The notes under the pieces were generated by a model that did no database searches, was not told the origin of the DNA, and saw only the letters and a program-made list of their open reading frames with translations. From the NCBI RefSeq assembly GCF_031844685.1, contig NZ_CP134605.1, positions 6,484,001 to 6,548,000 on the forward strand: a DNA stretch of 64,000 nt. The letters are read 5' to 3'. Made by a program: the position numbers and the translations under genes. This document shows positions 41,650-50,471 of the stretch, in pieces; position 1 is the stretch's first letter; each line of letters begins with the position of its first letter. The stretch comes from Streptomyces sp. ITFR-21 (GTDB lineage Bacteria > Actinomycetota > Actinomycetes > Streptomycetales > Streptomycetaceae).

Positions 41650-42093
41650 GTGCAGGCCGCGGCGCAGCGCATGGTGCGCCGGTGGGGGCGCCGCGGCCCG
41701 TTCCTGCTGTTCCTCGGCGCAGGGAAGGTTTTCTTCGGCGTCGGCATGATCGTGACCCCGCCGGCGCAGACGGGGCTGGCCTTACTGACGAACCTGGCGC
41801 CCCTGCATTACTGGGCGCTCACATGGATCATCGCCGGGGCTGTCACGTTCGGGTCAGCGTTCGTCCGGTTCGGCCGCGACAGGTGGGGATTCATTGCCGC
41901 CCAACTTCCCCCCACCCTGTGGGCGTTCGCCTACGGGTGGGCGGCGGTGACGGGCATCTACCCGCGCGGCGTGTGGATCTTTCTGTGGTACATCACGGCG
42001 CATTGTGGCGTGATCTGGTGCGCATCGCGCGTCCCTCCTGAGCCGAGGGCCGGTCGCCCCGTCCTGGAGGCGGTTGAAGGGAGACCCCGGTGA
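41650..42093 (+). CDS. Integral membrane protein of the lysis region
   Basis: 147 residues, GTG start. At least four membrane helices (GPFLLFLGAGKVFFGVGMIV, HYWALTWIIAGAVTFGSAF, PTLWAFAYGWAAVTGIY, GVWIFLWYITAHCGVIW). It may be a second holin or an antiholin. Leu45 is encoded by TTA at 41782-41784, one of only three in-frame TTA codons I found in this window. Confidence 0.65.
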   Translation: MQAAAQRMVRRWGRRGPFLLFLGAGKVFFGVGMIVTPPAQTGLALLTNLAPLHYWALTWIIAGAVTFGSAFVRFGRDRWGFIAAQLPPTLWAFAYGWAAVTGIYPRGVWIFLWYITAHCGVIWCASRVPPEPRAGRPVLEAVEGRPR

Positions 42094-42419
42094 ACGGGTG
42101 GCTGGGTGTTTTGGGCGGGGCCGTGACCGTGGTCGGGGTAGTCGTCACGGGCTGGTTCACCTACCGGGGGACACGGACGGCAGCAGCCATCGCTGCCGGG
42201 CCGCAGGCAAAACAGACGGAGTTCACGGTGCTGCAGGCGACCGTGACCCGGGTGGACGAAGAGAACAAAGACCTGCGGACCCGGCAGTCCCGCCTGGAGG
42301 CGTTGCTGCGGGCCTTCGCGTGGACGACCGACCGGTGGGCGAGCCAGATGCGCCGGGCCGGAGTCGAGCCGGAGCCGCCGCATCCCCTGGTGGACGAGTA
42401 CAACCGAACTGGAGTCTGA
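42090..42419 (+). CDS. Single-pass membrane protein with coiled coil
   Basis: 109 residues, GTG start overlapping the previous stop. WLGVLGGAVTVVGVVVTGWF is one N-terminal helix, followed by a coiled coil (TVLQATVTRVDEENKDLRTR, SRLEALLRAFAW). This layout is common in lysis-cassette proteins of actinophages and may be a holin or spanin-like partner. Confidence 0.6.
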   Translation: MNGWLGVLGGAVTVVGVVVTGWFTYRGTRTAAAIAAGPQAKQTEFTVLQATVTRVDEENKDLRTRQSRLEALLRAFAWTTDRWASQMRRAGVEPEPPHPLVDEYNRTGV

Positions 42420-42421
42420 CC

Positions 42422-43894
42422 ATGGGTTTCCCCGAGGGTGCACAGACGACACTGCTGACGATGAAGCTCGGCCGGACGGACGGCTCAGCGGACCGCGAAA
42501 CGGTCACGATCACCCCGTCGCCGTCGCAGATCGTCTCGACCGACCTGAACGATATCCGTGAGGGATCACCCATCACCATCACCCCGGACCGGTCGTCGGG
42601 GACAGCGGCAGTCCGGCTCCTTAATACCGACGCGAGTGGGTACAACCCCTCGGGCTGGACGTACTCGGTGCAGCGCGGTAGCCGCGCCCCGTACAGCATC
42701 AGCTTGCCCGCCTCCCTCGGACCGACCGCGGACCTGGCGGACCTGACGGAGGTGTCCGAGTCGCCTGGGGTGTACGACGTGCTGCTCCCCGCCAGCGAAC
42801 TGGGGTCGGCGGCCTTCCTTGACGTGGGCCAGACCGAGGGCACTGTCGCCGCTGGTGACGATGACCGGTTCTCCGGTGGAGGAGGGGGCGGGCCGTCCCC
42901 GTCCGGCACGGTGGCGGCGGGCATGTCGTTCGGTGCGTCCTCCACAGCGGGTACCGCCTCCACGTACTCCCGGGGCGACCATGCCCACGGGACCCCGGCC
43001 GCGCCGACTCTTGCCGGCTTGGGCGGACTTGCCAAGACCGGCAACCTGTCCGATGTCGCCTCCGCGGCGACGGCCCGGACAAACCTGGGGCTCGGCACCG
43101 CGGCGGTCCAGCCGGCCAGCGCTTTCGACACTGCGGGCGCGGCTGCGGGCGTCGCCGGGAACCTGGCAGCACACGCTGAGGCCACCACTACGGTCCACGG
43201 GATCGCGAACACTGCCGCACTAGTCCTCACCGGCGACTCCCGGCTCGCGGACAACCGCGCCCCCACCGGTACGGCCGGAGGTGACCTCAGCGGCATGTAC
43301 CCCAATCCGTCGGTCGCCGCAGTCGCCGGGGTCGCCGTCTCGGGTACAGCAGCCAGCGGGAAAATCCTCACGGCCACGGGGCCGAGTGCGGCTACCTGGC
43401 AGATACCCGCGGGTGGTGGCGGGGCGACGGGCTTCGGTCCGACCGTGCCGGTCCGGATTACCGACCACAACCTCTCCACCAACCCTTCGCTTCCGGATGC
43501 CCCGTCGTGGACAGTGGTGGAGACCTCGGCCGGGACCCAGTTCCTCGGCACGATTCCAGCGGCGGTCGGCGACCGGGTGCGGATCTACCCGGACTTCATG
43601 CGGAAGGGCAGCCACTTCCTCGACTGGGTGGTCGTGGTCGACGGGGAGATCGTCTACTACCGCACCACGAAGTCCAGCACCCCGCCCGGCGAAGGCCGGC
43701 CTAGCCTCTACCCGTCGCTCAGTTTCTCTTTCACGACCAGCGCGGTGATGTTCACGATCACGGAAGACATGCGGGACGCAGACGGCCGCGTGACGCTCGC
43801 CCTGGCCCATCAGGGCACCGGGGACTTCATGGTCTACGCGCACGCGGCGTATCCATTCGAGATGGACCTGGAAAACGGCGGCCCCAACCCGTAA
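42422..43894 (+). CDS. Tail fibre / receptor-binding protein candidate
   Basis: 490 residues from ATG 42422. The N-terminal 130 residues contain a BppU-like upper-baseplate pattern (TLLTMKLGRTDGSADRETVT, STDLNDIREGSPITITPDRS). A glycine hinge (GGGGGG) then leads to fibre repeats with YSRGDHAHG, LGLGTAAVQPASAFD and GDLSGMYPNPSVAAVAGVAV. The C-terminal 150 residues form a beta domain with FMRKGSHFLDWVVVVDGEIV, probably the receptor-binding head. Confidence 0.7.
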   Translation: MGFPEGAQTTLLTMKLGRTDGSADRETVTITPSPSQIVSTDLNDIREGSPITITPDRSSGTAAVRLLNTDASGYNPSGWTYSVQRGSRAPYSISLPASLGPTADLADLTEVSESPGVYDVLLPASELGSAAFLDVGQTEGTVAAGDDDRFSGGGGGGPSPSGTVAAGMSFGASSTAGTASTYSRGDHAHGTPAAPTLAGLGGLAKTGNLSDVASAATARTNLGLGTAAVQPASAFDTAGAAAGVAGNLAAHAEATTTVHGIANTAALVLTGDSRLADNRAPTGTAGGDLSGMYPNPSVAAVAGVAVSGTAASGKILTATGPSAATWQIPAGGGGATGFGPTVPVRITDHNLSTNPSLPDAPSWTVVETSAGTQFLGTIPAAVGDRVRIYPDFMRKGSHFLDWVVVVDGEIVYYRTTKSSTPPGEGRPSLYPSLSFSFTTSAVMFTITEDMRDADGRVTLALAHQGTGDFMVYAHAAYPFEMDLENGGPNP

Positions 43895-43997
43895 CGTCCT
43901 CCATCCTGGCCACTGCGTGAGGTGATTCAAGCGAACCACCCACGCACGCCGCCTTCGGCCCCATACCGTGAAGGCTTCCGACGGCCAGGGGGGTCAC

Positions 43998-44726
43998 ATG
44001 GAGATCAGGCGCGCGTGGTGTGCGGCGGCGTTGATAGCGGCGACGGGGATCGCAGGGTGCGGGGAGAGTGGCGGCGCGTCCGCAACGCACTCACCGATCC
44101 CAAACTCACAGATCACACTGATCGGTCAATTGCCGATCGCGTCGCCGGACACGACGTCACCGGCTTCGGTCACGCCGTCTCTGCCTGCAACACCAGAAGA
44201 AAAAATCAACACGATCGCCGAAGAACGTGGCTGGGCCCTAGGCAGTACCAACGATGACGACAGCATCCTCGGACTCGACGACAGCTCTCTCTACGACAGT
44301 CCAGCAGCATTCGTACAAGACATCTGCGACTCCCTGCCCGACCAGGCCGACAGCGGCCCCGCCCAGTGGCTGGCGGAAAATCAGGCATCAACCCCTGACG
44401 AGATGCAGATCCTCACCGTCGGCATCCCACTGCTCTGTCCAGAATGGACGAAGACCGTGAGGCAGGCAGTATCAGGCCACTATCCCGTCTACATCGGGTC
44501 TGGCACGTACAAAGTCACCAGCCACCGAGCCGACGACACCGTCCCGCCCGGCACCTACAGGACTACCGGCGACCTGGAAGGTTGCTACTGGGAACGGACA
44601 AAGGCCGACGGAACGATCATCGACAATAACTTCGCGACCGCAGCTACTCGGATCACGGTCACCATCTTGCCCTCAGATGACCTCTTCACGTCACAGGACT
44701 GCGGGACCTGGGGGCCCGTCGACTGA
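43998..44726 (+). CDS. Secreted lipoprotein
   Basis: 242 residues from ATG 43998. Signal peptide with lipobox: RRAWCAAALIAATGIAGC, then a Ser/Thr/Pro linker. A C-terminal domain GTYKVTSHRADDTVPPGTYR, GDLEGCYWERTKADGTIIDN is typical of actinobacterial surface lipoproteins. It is a probable moron. It would lie on the cell surface, and a role in superinfection exclusion is possible but unproven. It ends before a strong terminator. Confidence 0.75.
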   Translation: MEIRRAWCAAALIAATGIAGCGESGGASATHSPIPNSQITLIGQLPIASPDTTSPASVTPSLPATPEEKINTIAEERGWALGSTNDDDSILGLDDSSLYDSPAAFVQDICDSLPDQADSGPAQWLAENQASTPDEMQILTVGIPLLCPEWTKTVRQAVSGHYPVYIGSGTYKVTSHRADDTVPPGTYRTTGDLEGCYWERTKADGTIIDNNFATAATRITVTILPSDDLFTSQDCGTWGPVD

Positions 44727-44752
44727 CTTGCGCGCAGTTGCTTAACCGGGGC

Positions 44753-44787
44753 AAAGGCCGCTCCCGCCTTCGGGTGGGGGCGGCTTT
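44753..44787. terminator. Bidirectional terminator with UUCG tetraloop
   Basis: The stem AAAG-GCCGCTCCCGCC pairs with GGTGGGGGCGGC-TTT, one bulged G, closed by a TTCG loop (44769-44772). T and A runs at the base give U tracts on both strands. It sits between the plus-strand late operon and the converging gene at 44789-45397. Confidence 0.85.
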
Positions 44788-44788
44788 G

Positions 44789-45397
44789 TCATTCTTCGCT
44801 CAGCGGCGGGTTGTCGATACGGCGTGCGACGACCCACTCTTCGTCGCCGCGGCGGCAGGTGAGGATCAGTCGGATGGGCTGGCCGGCGTACTGCTGCTGC
44901 CAGTGCCCGTCGGTCATGCCGGTCATCCAGTGGCCATGGCGTGTGCGTTCCATGGTGAAGGGGCGCCCGCGGCCGACGCCCAGGGGGATGGGCGCGACCT
45001 GGCGCCCGTCTTGTCCGGCGCCATCTGAGCCAGGTGTGAACCGCCACGGGCCCCAGATGTGCGCGTCGATCTGTTCCTGGGTGGGGGCGCCGACGAAGAT
45101 TTGCGTGAGGGTGTGGTCGTTGTCGTCGTCGCCTACCCGGATGGTCACCTCGTCGAGTCGACGGAGGGCGTCGGGCCCGTCGAGGTGCACGATCAGGCGC
45201 GCGTGCCCGCGGCCTTGCTCGATGAGGGCGATGTCGAACTTTGGGGTGAGGTCGGCGTGCCAGCGGGCTTGCTCGATGCGGGCGAGGGTTTCGGCGGTGC
45301 GGTTGGATCTCTTGGCTGCGAGCCATGACCCGCCTGCTGCCAGGGTGCCTGCGATGGCGGTGACGGCAGTGGTGCCGTCAGCCCAGTGTATTGACAT
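44789..45397 (-). CDS. Membrane-anchored protein of unknown function
   Basis: 202 residues, ATG 45397. GTTAVTAIAGTLAAGGSWLA is a likely N-terminal anchor, followed by a basic segment (AKRSNRTAETLARIEQARWH) and a beta-rich domain (FDIALIEQGRGHARLIVHLD, DEVTIRVGDDDNDHTLTQIF). The layout is frequent in Streptomyces genomes and phages. No catalytic motif. Confidence 0.65.
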   Translation of the reverse strand: MSIHWADGTTAVTAIAGTLAAGGSWLAAKRSNRTAETLARIEQARWHADLTPKFDIALIEQGRGHARLIVHLDGPDALRRLDEVTIRVGDDDNDHTLTQIFVGAPTQEQIDAHIWGPWRFTPGSDGAGQDGRQVAPIPLGVGRGRPFTMERTRHGHWMTGMTDGHWQQQYAGQPIRLILTCRRGDEEWVVARRIDNPPLSEE

Positions 45398-45490
45398 GGC
45401 GAGGAGCGTAGCCGTGGCCGTGTCCCTCTATCGGCTGACTGGTCGCTGCGCCTGCCGCCGTTGTCGTCGGCTACCCGGTACGCAGGTGTC

Positions 45491-46144
45491 ATGAGACGAA
45501 CGATGCTCGCCCTGCTGACCGCCGTAACCGTTCTGGTCACCATTCCGGCCGCGGCCGGTGCGCAGGAGCCGGCGGCCGGCCCGGTGTCGGTGCGTGCGCT
45601 GATTGAGCGGCTTCCGGTGGCGGCGGAGGACCGTACCGGGTACGAGCGGGCGAAGTTCAGGCATTGGGTGGATGCGGACCGCGACGGGTGCAGCACGAGG
45701 GCTGAGGTGCTGCTTGATGAGGCGGTCGCCGCCCCGGCCCGCGGTCCGGGCTGCAAGCTGACCGGCGGGACGTGGTTCTCGTACTACGACGACACGACCG
45801 TGGACGGCCCGTCCGGGCTCGACATCGACCACATGGTGCCCCTCGCGGAAGCCTGGGACTCCGGCGCCTCCCGGTGGGACGCAGCCCGCCGGCAGGCATA
45901 CGCCAACGACCTCGACTCCCCTCGCAGCCTGGTCGCCGTCACCGCCAAGTCCAACCGGTCCAAGGCGGACCAGGACGTCGCCACGTGGCTGCCGCCGGCG
46001 GCTGATGCCCGCTGCCACTACCTGGACGACTGGGTCAGTGTGAAGGTCCGCTGGAACTTGGCGGTAGACCCTGCTGAGCGGGATGCGCTGGAGCGGCTGG
46101 CCGGCGGGTGCCCGGACGTGGAGCTGGACGTGCCGCTGGCGTAG
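45491..46144 (+). CDS. Secreted HNH nuclease (DUF1524/GmrSD-C-like)
   Basis: 217 residues from ATG 45491. A signal peptide (RRTMLALLTAVTVLVTIPAA, cleavage near AGA-QE) is followed by the HNH region: RDGCSTRAEVLLDEAV, GTWFSYYDDTTVDGPSGLDI, DHMVPLAEAWDSGASRW, YANDL, and VAVTAKSNRSKADQDVATWL. The DH, N and N/K positions of this HNH subfamily are present. A secreted nuclease can degrade extracellular DNA. In a phage-like element it may be a moron that removes free competitor DNA or phage DNA. Confidence 0.85.
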   Translation: MRRTMLALLTAVTVLVTIPAAAGAQEPAAGPVSVRALIERLPVAAEDRTGYERAKFRHWVDADRDGCSTRAEVLLDEAVAAPARGPGCKLTGGTWFSYYDDTTVDGPSGLDIDHMVPLAEAWDSGASRWDAARRQAYANDLDSPRSLVAVTAKSNRSKADQDVATWLPPAADARCHYLDDWVSVKVRWNLAVDPAERDALERLAGGCPDVELDVPLA

Positions 46145-46171
46145 GCGAGCTCGGCACCAAGCCGATACCGC

Positions 46172-46201
46172 CGCGCCCCCTGCCTTCGGGCAGGGGGCGC
46201 G
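46172..46201. terminator. Strong terminator hairpin with TTCG loop
   Basis: A perfect 13-bp stem (CGCGCCCCCTGCC with GGCAGGGGGCGCG) and loop TTCG, between the secreted nuclease gene (plus) and the converging minus-strand operon. Confidence 0.85.
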
Positions 46202-46227
46202 TTCGTGCCTCTGGTGGCCGGGCGACG

Positions 46228-46461
46228 TCAGTGCCGCAGGATCAGGAGGATCAGTAGCGTCCCGGCGATGAGGATGATCCACACGGTCGCGCGGGTGTCG
46301 GTGGGCCGGCCGGGCTGGTGCTGTCGGAGGAGTTGTTCGCCGTCAGGGATGTGGCCGGCGTGCATGCGCTGCCGGTGCTGGTCCCGCTCGGTGAGGACTT
46401 CAGACCAGGTCCGCACAGGCAGGGACGTGGTCTCGCAGAGGCCGCAGCGGTACCGGTACAC
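46228..46461 (-). CDS. Small zinc/membrane protein
   Basis: 77 residues from GTG 46461. YRCGLCETTSLPVRTWSEVL with a CxxC, a His-containing middle (HRQRMHAGHIPDGEQLLRQH) and a C-terminal membrane helix (VWIILIAGTLLILLIL). Common beside transfer-type operons of Streptomyces elements. Function unknown. Confidence 0.6.
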   Translation of the reverse strand: MYRYRCGLCETTSLPVRTWSEVLTERDQHRQRMHAGHIPDGEQLLRQHQPGRPTDTRATVWIILIAGTLLILLILRH

Positions 46462-46546
46462 GGGGGCTCTTTCTGGGGGCGGGCGGGTAGGTAGGGGCGG
46501 GGTAGGCGGGTGGTAGGGGGTGTGCTGACCTGCGGTTCCTACCGGT

Positions 46547-47362
46547 CTACCCGCCTCCGTGGACGGTGACCGGTGGCCGGTCGGGGAGGGGCCGGGCGGG
46601 GTGTTCGGGCGCGGGTTCGGCGGGGGTGGTGGCGGGGGCCGGCGGGGCCTTTTCCGGGCCCTCGGGGAGGGCGCTGAGGCGCACTCCCTGGCGGTTGCGC
46701 TGACCGCCCCCGGGGAGCCTCAGTTTGAGTTGGTCGGCGACGGGGATTCCGGCTGCGGCGAGGACCGCGAGCAGCTCCGTCCGGGACCGTCCGGGGAGGT
46801 GTGCGAGGAGGTCGTCGAGGTGGGCGCCCTGCCACCGGTTGGCGGTGGCGATCTGGCGTACCAGGGCGGTCACGGTGGCGGCGTCGAGCGGGGGTTGGGC
46901 GGGCTGCTCCCCCGGCGTGTCATCTTTCATGATCGTTGCGGGGTGTTCGGGGGCCTGCCGGGGCGGGGCTACGGCCAGAGCGGCGACCGTCCATCCGGCT
47001 GCCGCGCTCCACCAGATCCACAGCGCATACGGCGCGGCCAGATGCAGCAGCGCGCGCCCGGCCAGGATCGTCGGGACCGCGGTGACCACCATGGCGAGCA
47101 GGGCTATTCCAGCGGATTCTGCCCGGTCGGCGCGGTTCTCCCCGGACATCGCCTCCGCCCAGGTCAGCCTCCACGCCCGGAGTACGCCCCGGCCAATGCA
47201 CCGGCACAGCACGCCGGATCCCGCCATCAGGGCGGTGGCGGCGCGCCGGTCTGGCAGGTAAGGGCGCAGCTGGGGCCGGGTGATGGCGCGGCCGGGTGCC
47301 CGCTGCGTCTCCGCGTCCTCCATGGCTTTGTCGAGCAGGGCGCGCGCCTGCCCGGTGAGCAT
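46547..47362 (-). CDS. Spd-like membrane protein with C-terminal winged helix
   Basis: 271 residues; ATG 47362 overlaps the upstream stop. Two membrane helices (AGIALLAMVVTAVPTILAG, LWIWWSAAAGWTVAALAV), then LDAATVTALVRQIATANRWQ and LDDLLAHLPGRSRTELLAVL, a winged-helix-like end. The chain of multi-TM genes here resembles spread (Spd) clusters of Streptomyces plasmids and AICEs, which help plasmid movement within the mycelium. The Spd label is by layout. Confidence 0.55.
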   Translation of the reverse strand: MLTGQARALLDKAMEDAETQRAPGRAITRPQLRPYLPDRRAATALMAGSGVLCRCIGRGVLRAWRLTWAEAMSGENRADRAESAGIALLAMVVTAVPTILAGRALLHLAAPYALWIWWSAAAGWTVAALAVAPPRQAPEHPATIMKDDTPGEQPAQPPLDAATVTALVRQIATANRWQGAHLDDLLAHLPGRSRTELLAVLAAAGIPVADQLKLRLPGGGQRNRQGVRLSALPEGPEKAPPAPATTPAEPAPEHPARPLPDRPPVTVHGGG

Positions 47363-47850
47363 CACGCGCCCCCGGTGAAGTGGCCGACGATCAGCCGGAC
47401 GGCGTTGACGCAGACACCCCAGATGCCCCCGGCGGTGCCGTAGGTGGCGGCTGCGCAGAGGCCCAGGAGCGCAGGCCAGATGGTGCGCTTCCACTTCGGG
47501 GCGAACGTGGCGAGGGTCAGGACGATGGCGATGGCGCCCTGGCCTGGGTTGCCGAGGCCGCTGCCGGGTCCGAGGACCGAGGTGGGGATGCTGCCGATGC
47601 TGGCGGCCGTGCTGGCCCATGCGCTGCCTGCGGCGATCCACACGGTGCCGGTGAAGATCCCGAACGCGCCGATGCCGTCGCGGGTGTGGATGACCTTGAG
47701 CCGGTCGGCTTTGCGGGCGGCCAGGATCAGGGCGAACGCGCAGACCAGGGACAGGCCGGACAGGGTCATGGCGCCCAGGATGTGGCCGCCGTGAATGCCC
47801 GGAACCGTCTCCGGGGTGGCGAGGAACGTGGCGGGGATGTGGCTGTTCAC
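47362..47850 (-). CDS. Spd-like four-TM protein
   Basis: 162 residues from GTG 47850, overlapping the upstream stop (GTGA). Four or five hydrophobic helices (ILGAMTLSGLSLVCAFALIL, FGIFTGTVWIAAGSAWASTA, GAIAIVLTLATFAP, IWPALLGLCAAATYGTAGGI). Resembles small integral proteins of Streptomyces transfer operons. Confidence 0.55.
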   Translation of the reverse strand: MNSHIPATFLATPETVPGIHGGHILGAMTLSGLSLVCAFALILAARKADRLKVIHTRDGIGAFGIFTGTVWIAAGSAWASTAASIGSIPTSVLGPGSGLGNPGQGAIAIVLTLATFAPKWKRTIWPALLGLCAAATYGTAGGIWGVCVNAVRLIVGHFTGGA

Positions 47851-48524
47851 GGGGTCACTCCCGGGGCGTAGAGGCAGAGGGCAAGAAGAGCGGTGGCCAG
47901 CGGGATGCGGCAGCACCAGGCCAGGGGTGCCCACCAGCCGCGGGTGCGGTACGCGGCGAAGGACGCGGCGGCGACCATGCCCAGGCCGAGGATCAGCCCG
48001 GGGGCGTTGCCCTGATCGCGGGCACAGGCGGTGATCCAGCCGGACATGGCCTGGAGCAGGCCGAGGAACCATCCGCAGCCGGCACCTGCCCCGGTGCTGA
48101 GGAGCCAGCGGGTGCGTCCTTCGAGTCCGGCCCAGGCGGCGATGGCCTGCTGCCGTTTCTTGCCGCGCCTGACGGCGGCGGGGGTGGATTCGTCGGCGGG
48201 TGCCGCGTCCTCCCACTCCTCGTCCGGATCGTCTCCGGCGTCGCCCTCGGGCTCGTCCGGACCGGATCCGCCATGGTCAGCGGTCTCGTGCTTCCGCCAG
48301 TCGGGGAGGCGTCCGGAGGGTTTCCGGAATCGTCCGGATGCCTCCGGGGGCTCATCCGGATCGTCGGCGGCGGGGTCCGGATCGTCCGGATCGGGGTCGT
48401 CGTCGGGGTCGGTGCCGTGGAGGGCGGTCCACCAGTCGTCGTCGGGGGCGGGGTTGTGGTCGACCTGGAGGTCGCGCAGGTAGTGGCGGATCCTCAGCTC
48501 GTCCGCGCCGGGGGTTGTGGTCAT
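47847..48524 (-). CDS. Spd-like membrane protein with acidic N-terminus
   Basis: 225 residues from ATG 48524. The first 130 residues are Asp/Glu/Pro-rich (TDPDDDPDPDDPDPAADDPD), probably disordered, then a basic stretch (AAVRRGKKRQQAIAAWAG) and three membrane helices. Same operon and style as its neighbours. A 168-bp stretch upstream (48525-48692) holds no visible gene. Confidence 0.55.
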   Translation of the reverse strand: MTTTPGADELRIRHYLRDLQVDHNPAPDDDWWTALHGTDPDDDPDPDDPDPAADDPDEPPEASGRFRKPSGRLPDWRKHETADHGGSGPDEPEGDAGDDPDEEWEDAAPADESTPAAVRRGKKRQQAIAAWAGLEGRTRWLLSTGAGAGCGWFLGLLQAMSGWITACARDQGNAPGLILGLGMVAAASFAAYRTRGWWAPLAWCCRIPLATALLALCLYAPGVTP

Positions 48525-48692
48525 GGGGGTGCTCCAGTCGCGTGCGGTGGTCGCGCGCGGGTCTGCGCGCCGGGTCTGCACGGGCCGTTGGGCGGGTGCT
48601 CGCCGGGGCTCGTCGGTCTGCGGGCTGTCGGGCAGCCTCGGCCGTCGCCACACCGCGCGGGGGGTGTGGCGGCGACCGGGACGGCCCGCGGG

Positions 48693-49937
48693 TCAGGGTG
48701 CGGGTACCCCGATGGTCGGCGCGTCGCCGTCGTCCTCGGCCAGGAGCAGGGCGCCCCAGCTGCGGCGGACGCGCTCCTCGCTGCCGACGAATCCGTGCTC
48801 GCGGAAGGCGGTCTTGGCCTGCCGGTAGGACAGCGGCGGGTCGTCGTGGTGGCGCAGCCACCGCAGGACGACGGCCAGCTGCCCGTCGTCGAGGGGCTCG
48901 CCCGGGACGGGCACGGGCACGCCCGCGACGAGGGCGAGCTCGGCGAGTGTCACGCCCGGGACGGGCGGGACGTGGTCCGGAGCGGTGGGTGTCCCGGGCG
49001 TCCCGGTGGGCGTCCCGGCGGGCGTCCCGGCCTCGTCCGGCTGGGCCGGGCCGGGGGTGCTGGCCTGCGTGACGGCATCCGGGACACCCGCCCCGCCGAC
49101 CGTCCCGCCGACCGTCCCGCCGACCGTCCCGGCCTCCGGTTCGGGTGCGGCCTCCAGGGCGGGCGCGGCCGGTCCTTCCAGGCTGTCCGGGACGCCCGGG
49201 ACGGGTACCGGAGCGGTGGGCGTCCCGGGTGTGACGGTGGGCGGGACGGTGAGCCCGTACATGGCGCCGAGCGCGGTGTCGGCGGACTGGATCGTGCGGG
49301 CGCGCTGCACGGTGACGAGGCCGTCCCCCAGCTCCATGTCGTCCGCTCCCACCCGCCGGGCGAGCTTCCACGCCCGCCGCTCGGCCGACCGGCGCTCCTT
49401 CAGGTCGGGGTGGTGGGCGGCGACCGCCCACTCGTAGGCCAGGCGCCGGGTGGTCTCGGCGGTGCGCCGGCGGGCCTCGACATCGACGCCGCTGGTGCGG
49501 ATGACGATCCGGCGGGCGATGAGCCCGCAGCCCTCGGCGGCCACGCACATCGCGACCGAGGAGATCGCGTAGACGGCGGTCTGGGCGGCGCCCTGGGCGA
49601 CGGTGGCCCCGATGACGGCGGCGGCCGTCGGGAGCAGCCACAGCGCCACGCGGACGGTGCGGGGGGCGGTCTGGCCGAGCATGGTCAGGGCGACGTAGGC
49701 GCCGGACAGGATCAGGGTGGCGCCTTCGCCGCCGGCGACCGCGCCGAGGGCGGTGCCGGAGCGGTGGAACGCGGCGGTGAGGTTGGTGTAGGTGCCGGCG
49801 GCGCCGGCGGCGCCGATGGCGAGGATCCCGGCGGCGGTGACGCCGAGGATGATCGCCTGGGCGAGCGTCAGCGGGCGTCCCCCTGCGGGCAGCGGGCCGG
49901 GTACGGGCGGGCTGGTGGTCATCGAGGTGGTCCTCAC
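48693..49937 (-). CDS. Multi-TM protein with C-terminal wHTH, transfer-operon type
   Basis: 414 residues; GTG 49937 overlaps the upstream stop (ATG 49922 is an alternative). Four TM helices in the first 120 residues (AQAIILGVTAAGILAIGAAG, AVAGGEGATLILSGAYVALT, VRVALWLLPTAAAVIGATVA, AVYAISSVAMCVAAEGCGLI), a cytoplasmic helical part, a repetitive Gly/Thr/Pro/Val linker, then a winged helix (QLAVVLRWLRHHDDPPLSYR). The linker DNA carries a 12-bp tandem repeat near 49099-49132. This type is widespread in Streptomyces conjugative elements. Confidence 0.6.
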   Translation of the reverse strand: MRTTSMTTSPPVPGPLPAGGRPLTLAQAIILGVTAAGILAIGAAGAAGTYTNLTAAFHRSGTALGAVAGGEGATLILSGAYVALTMLGQTAPRTVRVALWLLPTAAAVIGATVAQGAAQTAVYAISSVAMCVAAEGCGLIARRIVIRTSGVDVEARRRTAETTRRLAYEWAVAAHHPDLKERRSAERRAWKLARRVGADDMELGDGLVTVQRARTIQSADTALGAMYGLTVPPTVTPGTPTAPVPVPGVPDSLEGPAAPALEAAPEPEAGTVGGTVGGTVGGAGVPDAVTQASTPGPAQPDEAGTPAGTPTGTPGTPTAPDHVPPVPGVTLAELALVAGVPVPVPGEPLDDGQLAVVLRWLRHHDDPPLSYRQAKTAFREHGFVGSEERVRRSWGALLLAEDDGDAPTIGVPAP

Positions 49938-50116
49938 AGGAAGTCGCCGCCGCTGTCGGGCAGGGTGTCGTCGGTCTCGGTGACGGTGAGAGCCGGGTGG
50001 TATTTGCGGATGCGCCCGATGCGTTCCTCCGCGAAGCCGGGGGCGTTGGTGGAGAACTCGTCCAAAAATTCGCCGCCGGGGCCGGTGACGCGGTACTTGG
50101 TCATCTGGAGTGCCAT
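49934..50116 (-). CDS. Small hypothetical protein
   Basis: 60 residues, ATG 50116 with SD GGAGAACC. MTKYRVTGPGGEFLDEFSTN and ERIGRIRKYHPALTVTETDD form an alpha/beta unit. Unknown family. Its stop couples to the next gene. Confidence 0.5.
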   Translation of the reverse strand: MALQMTKYRVTGPGGEFLDEFSTNAPGFAEERIGRIRKYHPALTVTETDDTLPDSGGDFL

Positions 50117-50124
50117 GGGTTCTC

Positions 50125-50280
50125 CTATCCGCCGTAGAGGCGCCGGTCGCGTTTGTCGTGGTCTTGCCAGCCGGCCCGGTCGGTTTTGGTGGCGTGGCGT
50201 TTGTGGGTGCGGGCGCGTTTGATGGATTTGGCGTCTTCGCGGGGGTTGGGGTGTCCGCCGAGCCAGGAGAAGCGGCCCAT
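50125..50280 (-). CDS. Small basic protein
   Basis: 51 residues, ATG 50280 overlapping the upstream stop. Very basic (DAKSIKRARTHKRHATKTDR, AGWQDHDKRDRRLYGG), with several His. It may bind nucleic acid. Confidence 0.5.
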   Translation of the reverse strand: MGRFSWLGGHPNPREDAKSIKRARTHKRHATKTDRAGWQDHDKRDRRLYGG

Positions 50281-50471
50281 CAGCGGTCGGCGTAGAAGCG
50301 GCGGGCGTGTGTGTCGAACGCGCGCCGTGCGGCGTGGCCCTGCTGGTAATCGCGGGCGCATGCTTCGGGTGTGGCGGGCTGCTGGATCACGGTGCTGGGC
50401 TGCGGGGGTGCGGGCGGCCGGTGCGGAGTCTGTTCGGCGCCGGTCCCGATGCGGGTGGGCTGGTCGCTCAT
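50280..50471 (-). CDS. Small hypothetical protein
   Basis: 63 residues from ATG 50471. Pro-rich first half, then PEACARDYQQGHAARRAFDT and HARRFYADR. No family is recognised. It overlaps both neighbours. Confidence 0.45.
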   Translation of the reverse strand: MSDQPTRIGTGAEQTPHRPPAPPQPSTVIQQPATPEACARDYQQGHAARRAFDTHARRFYADR

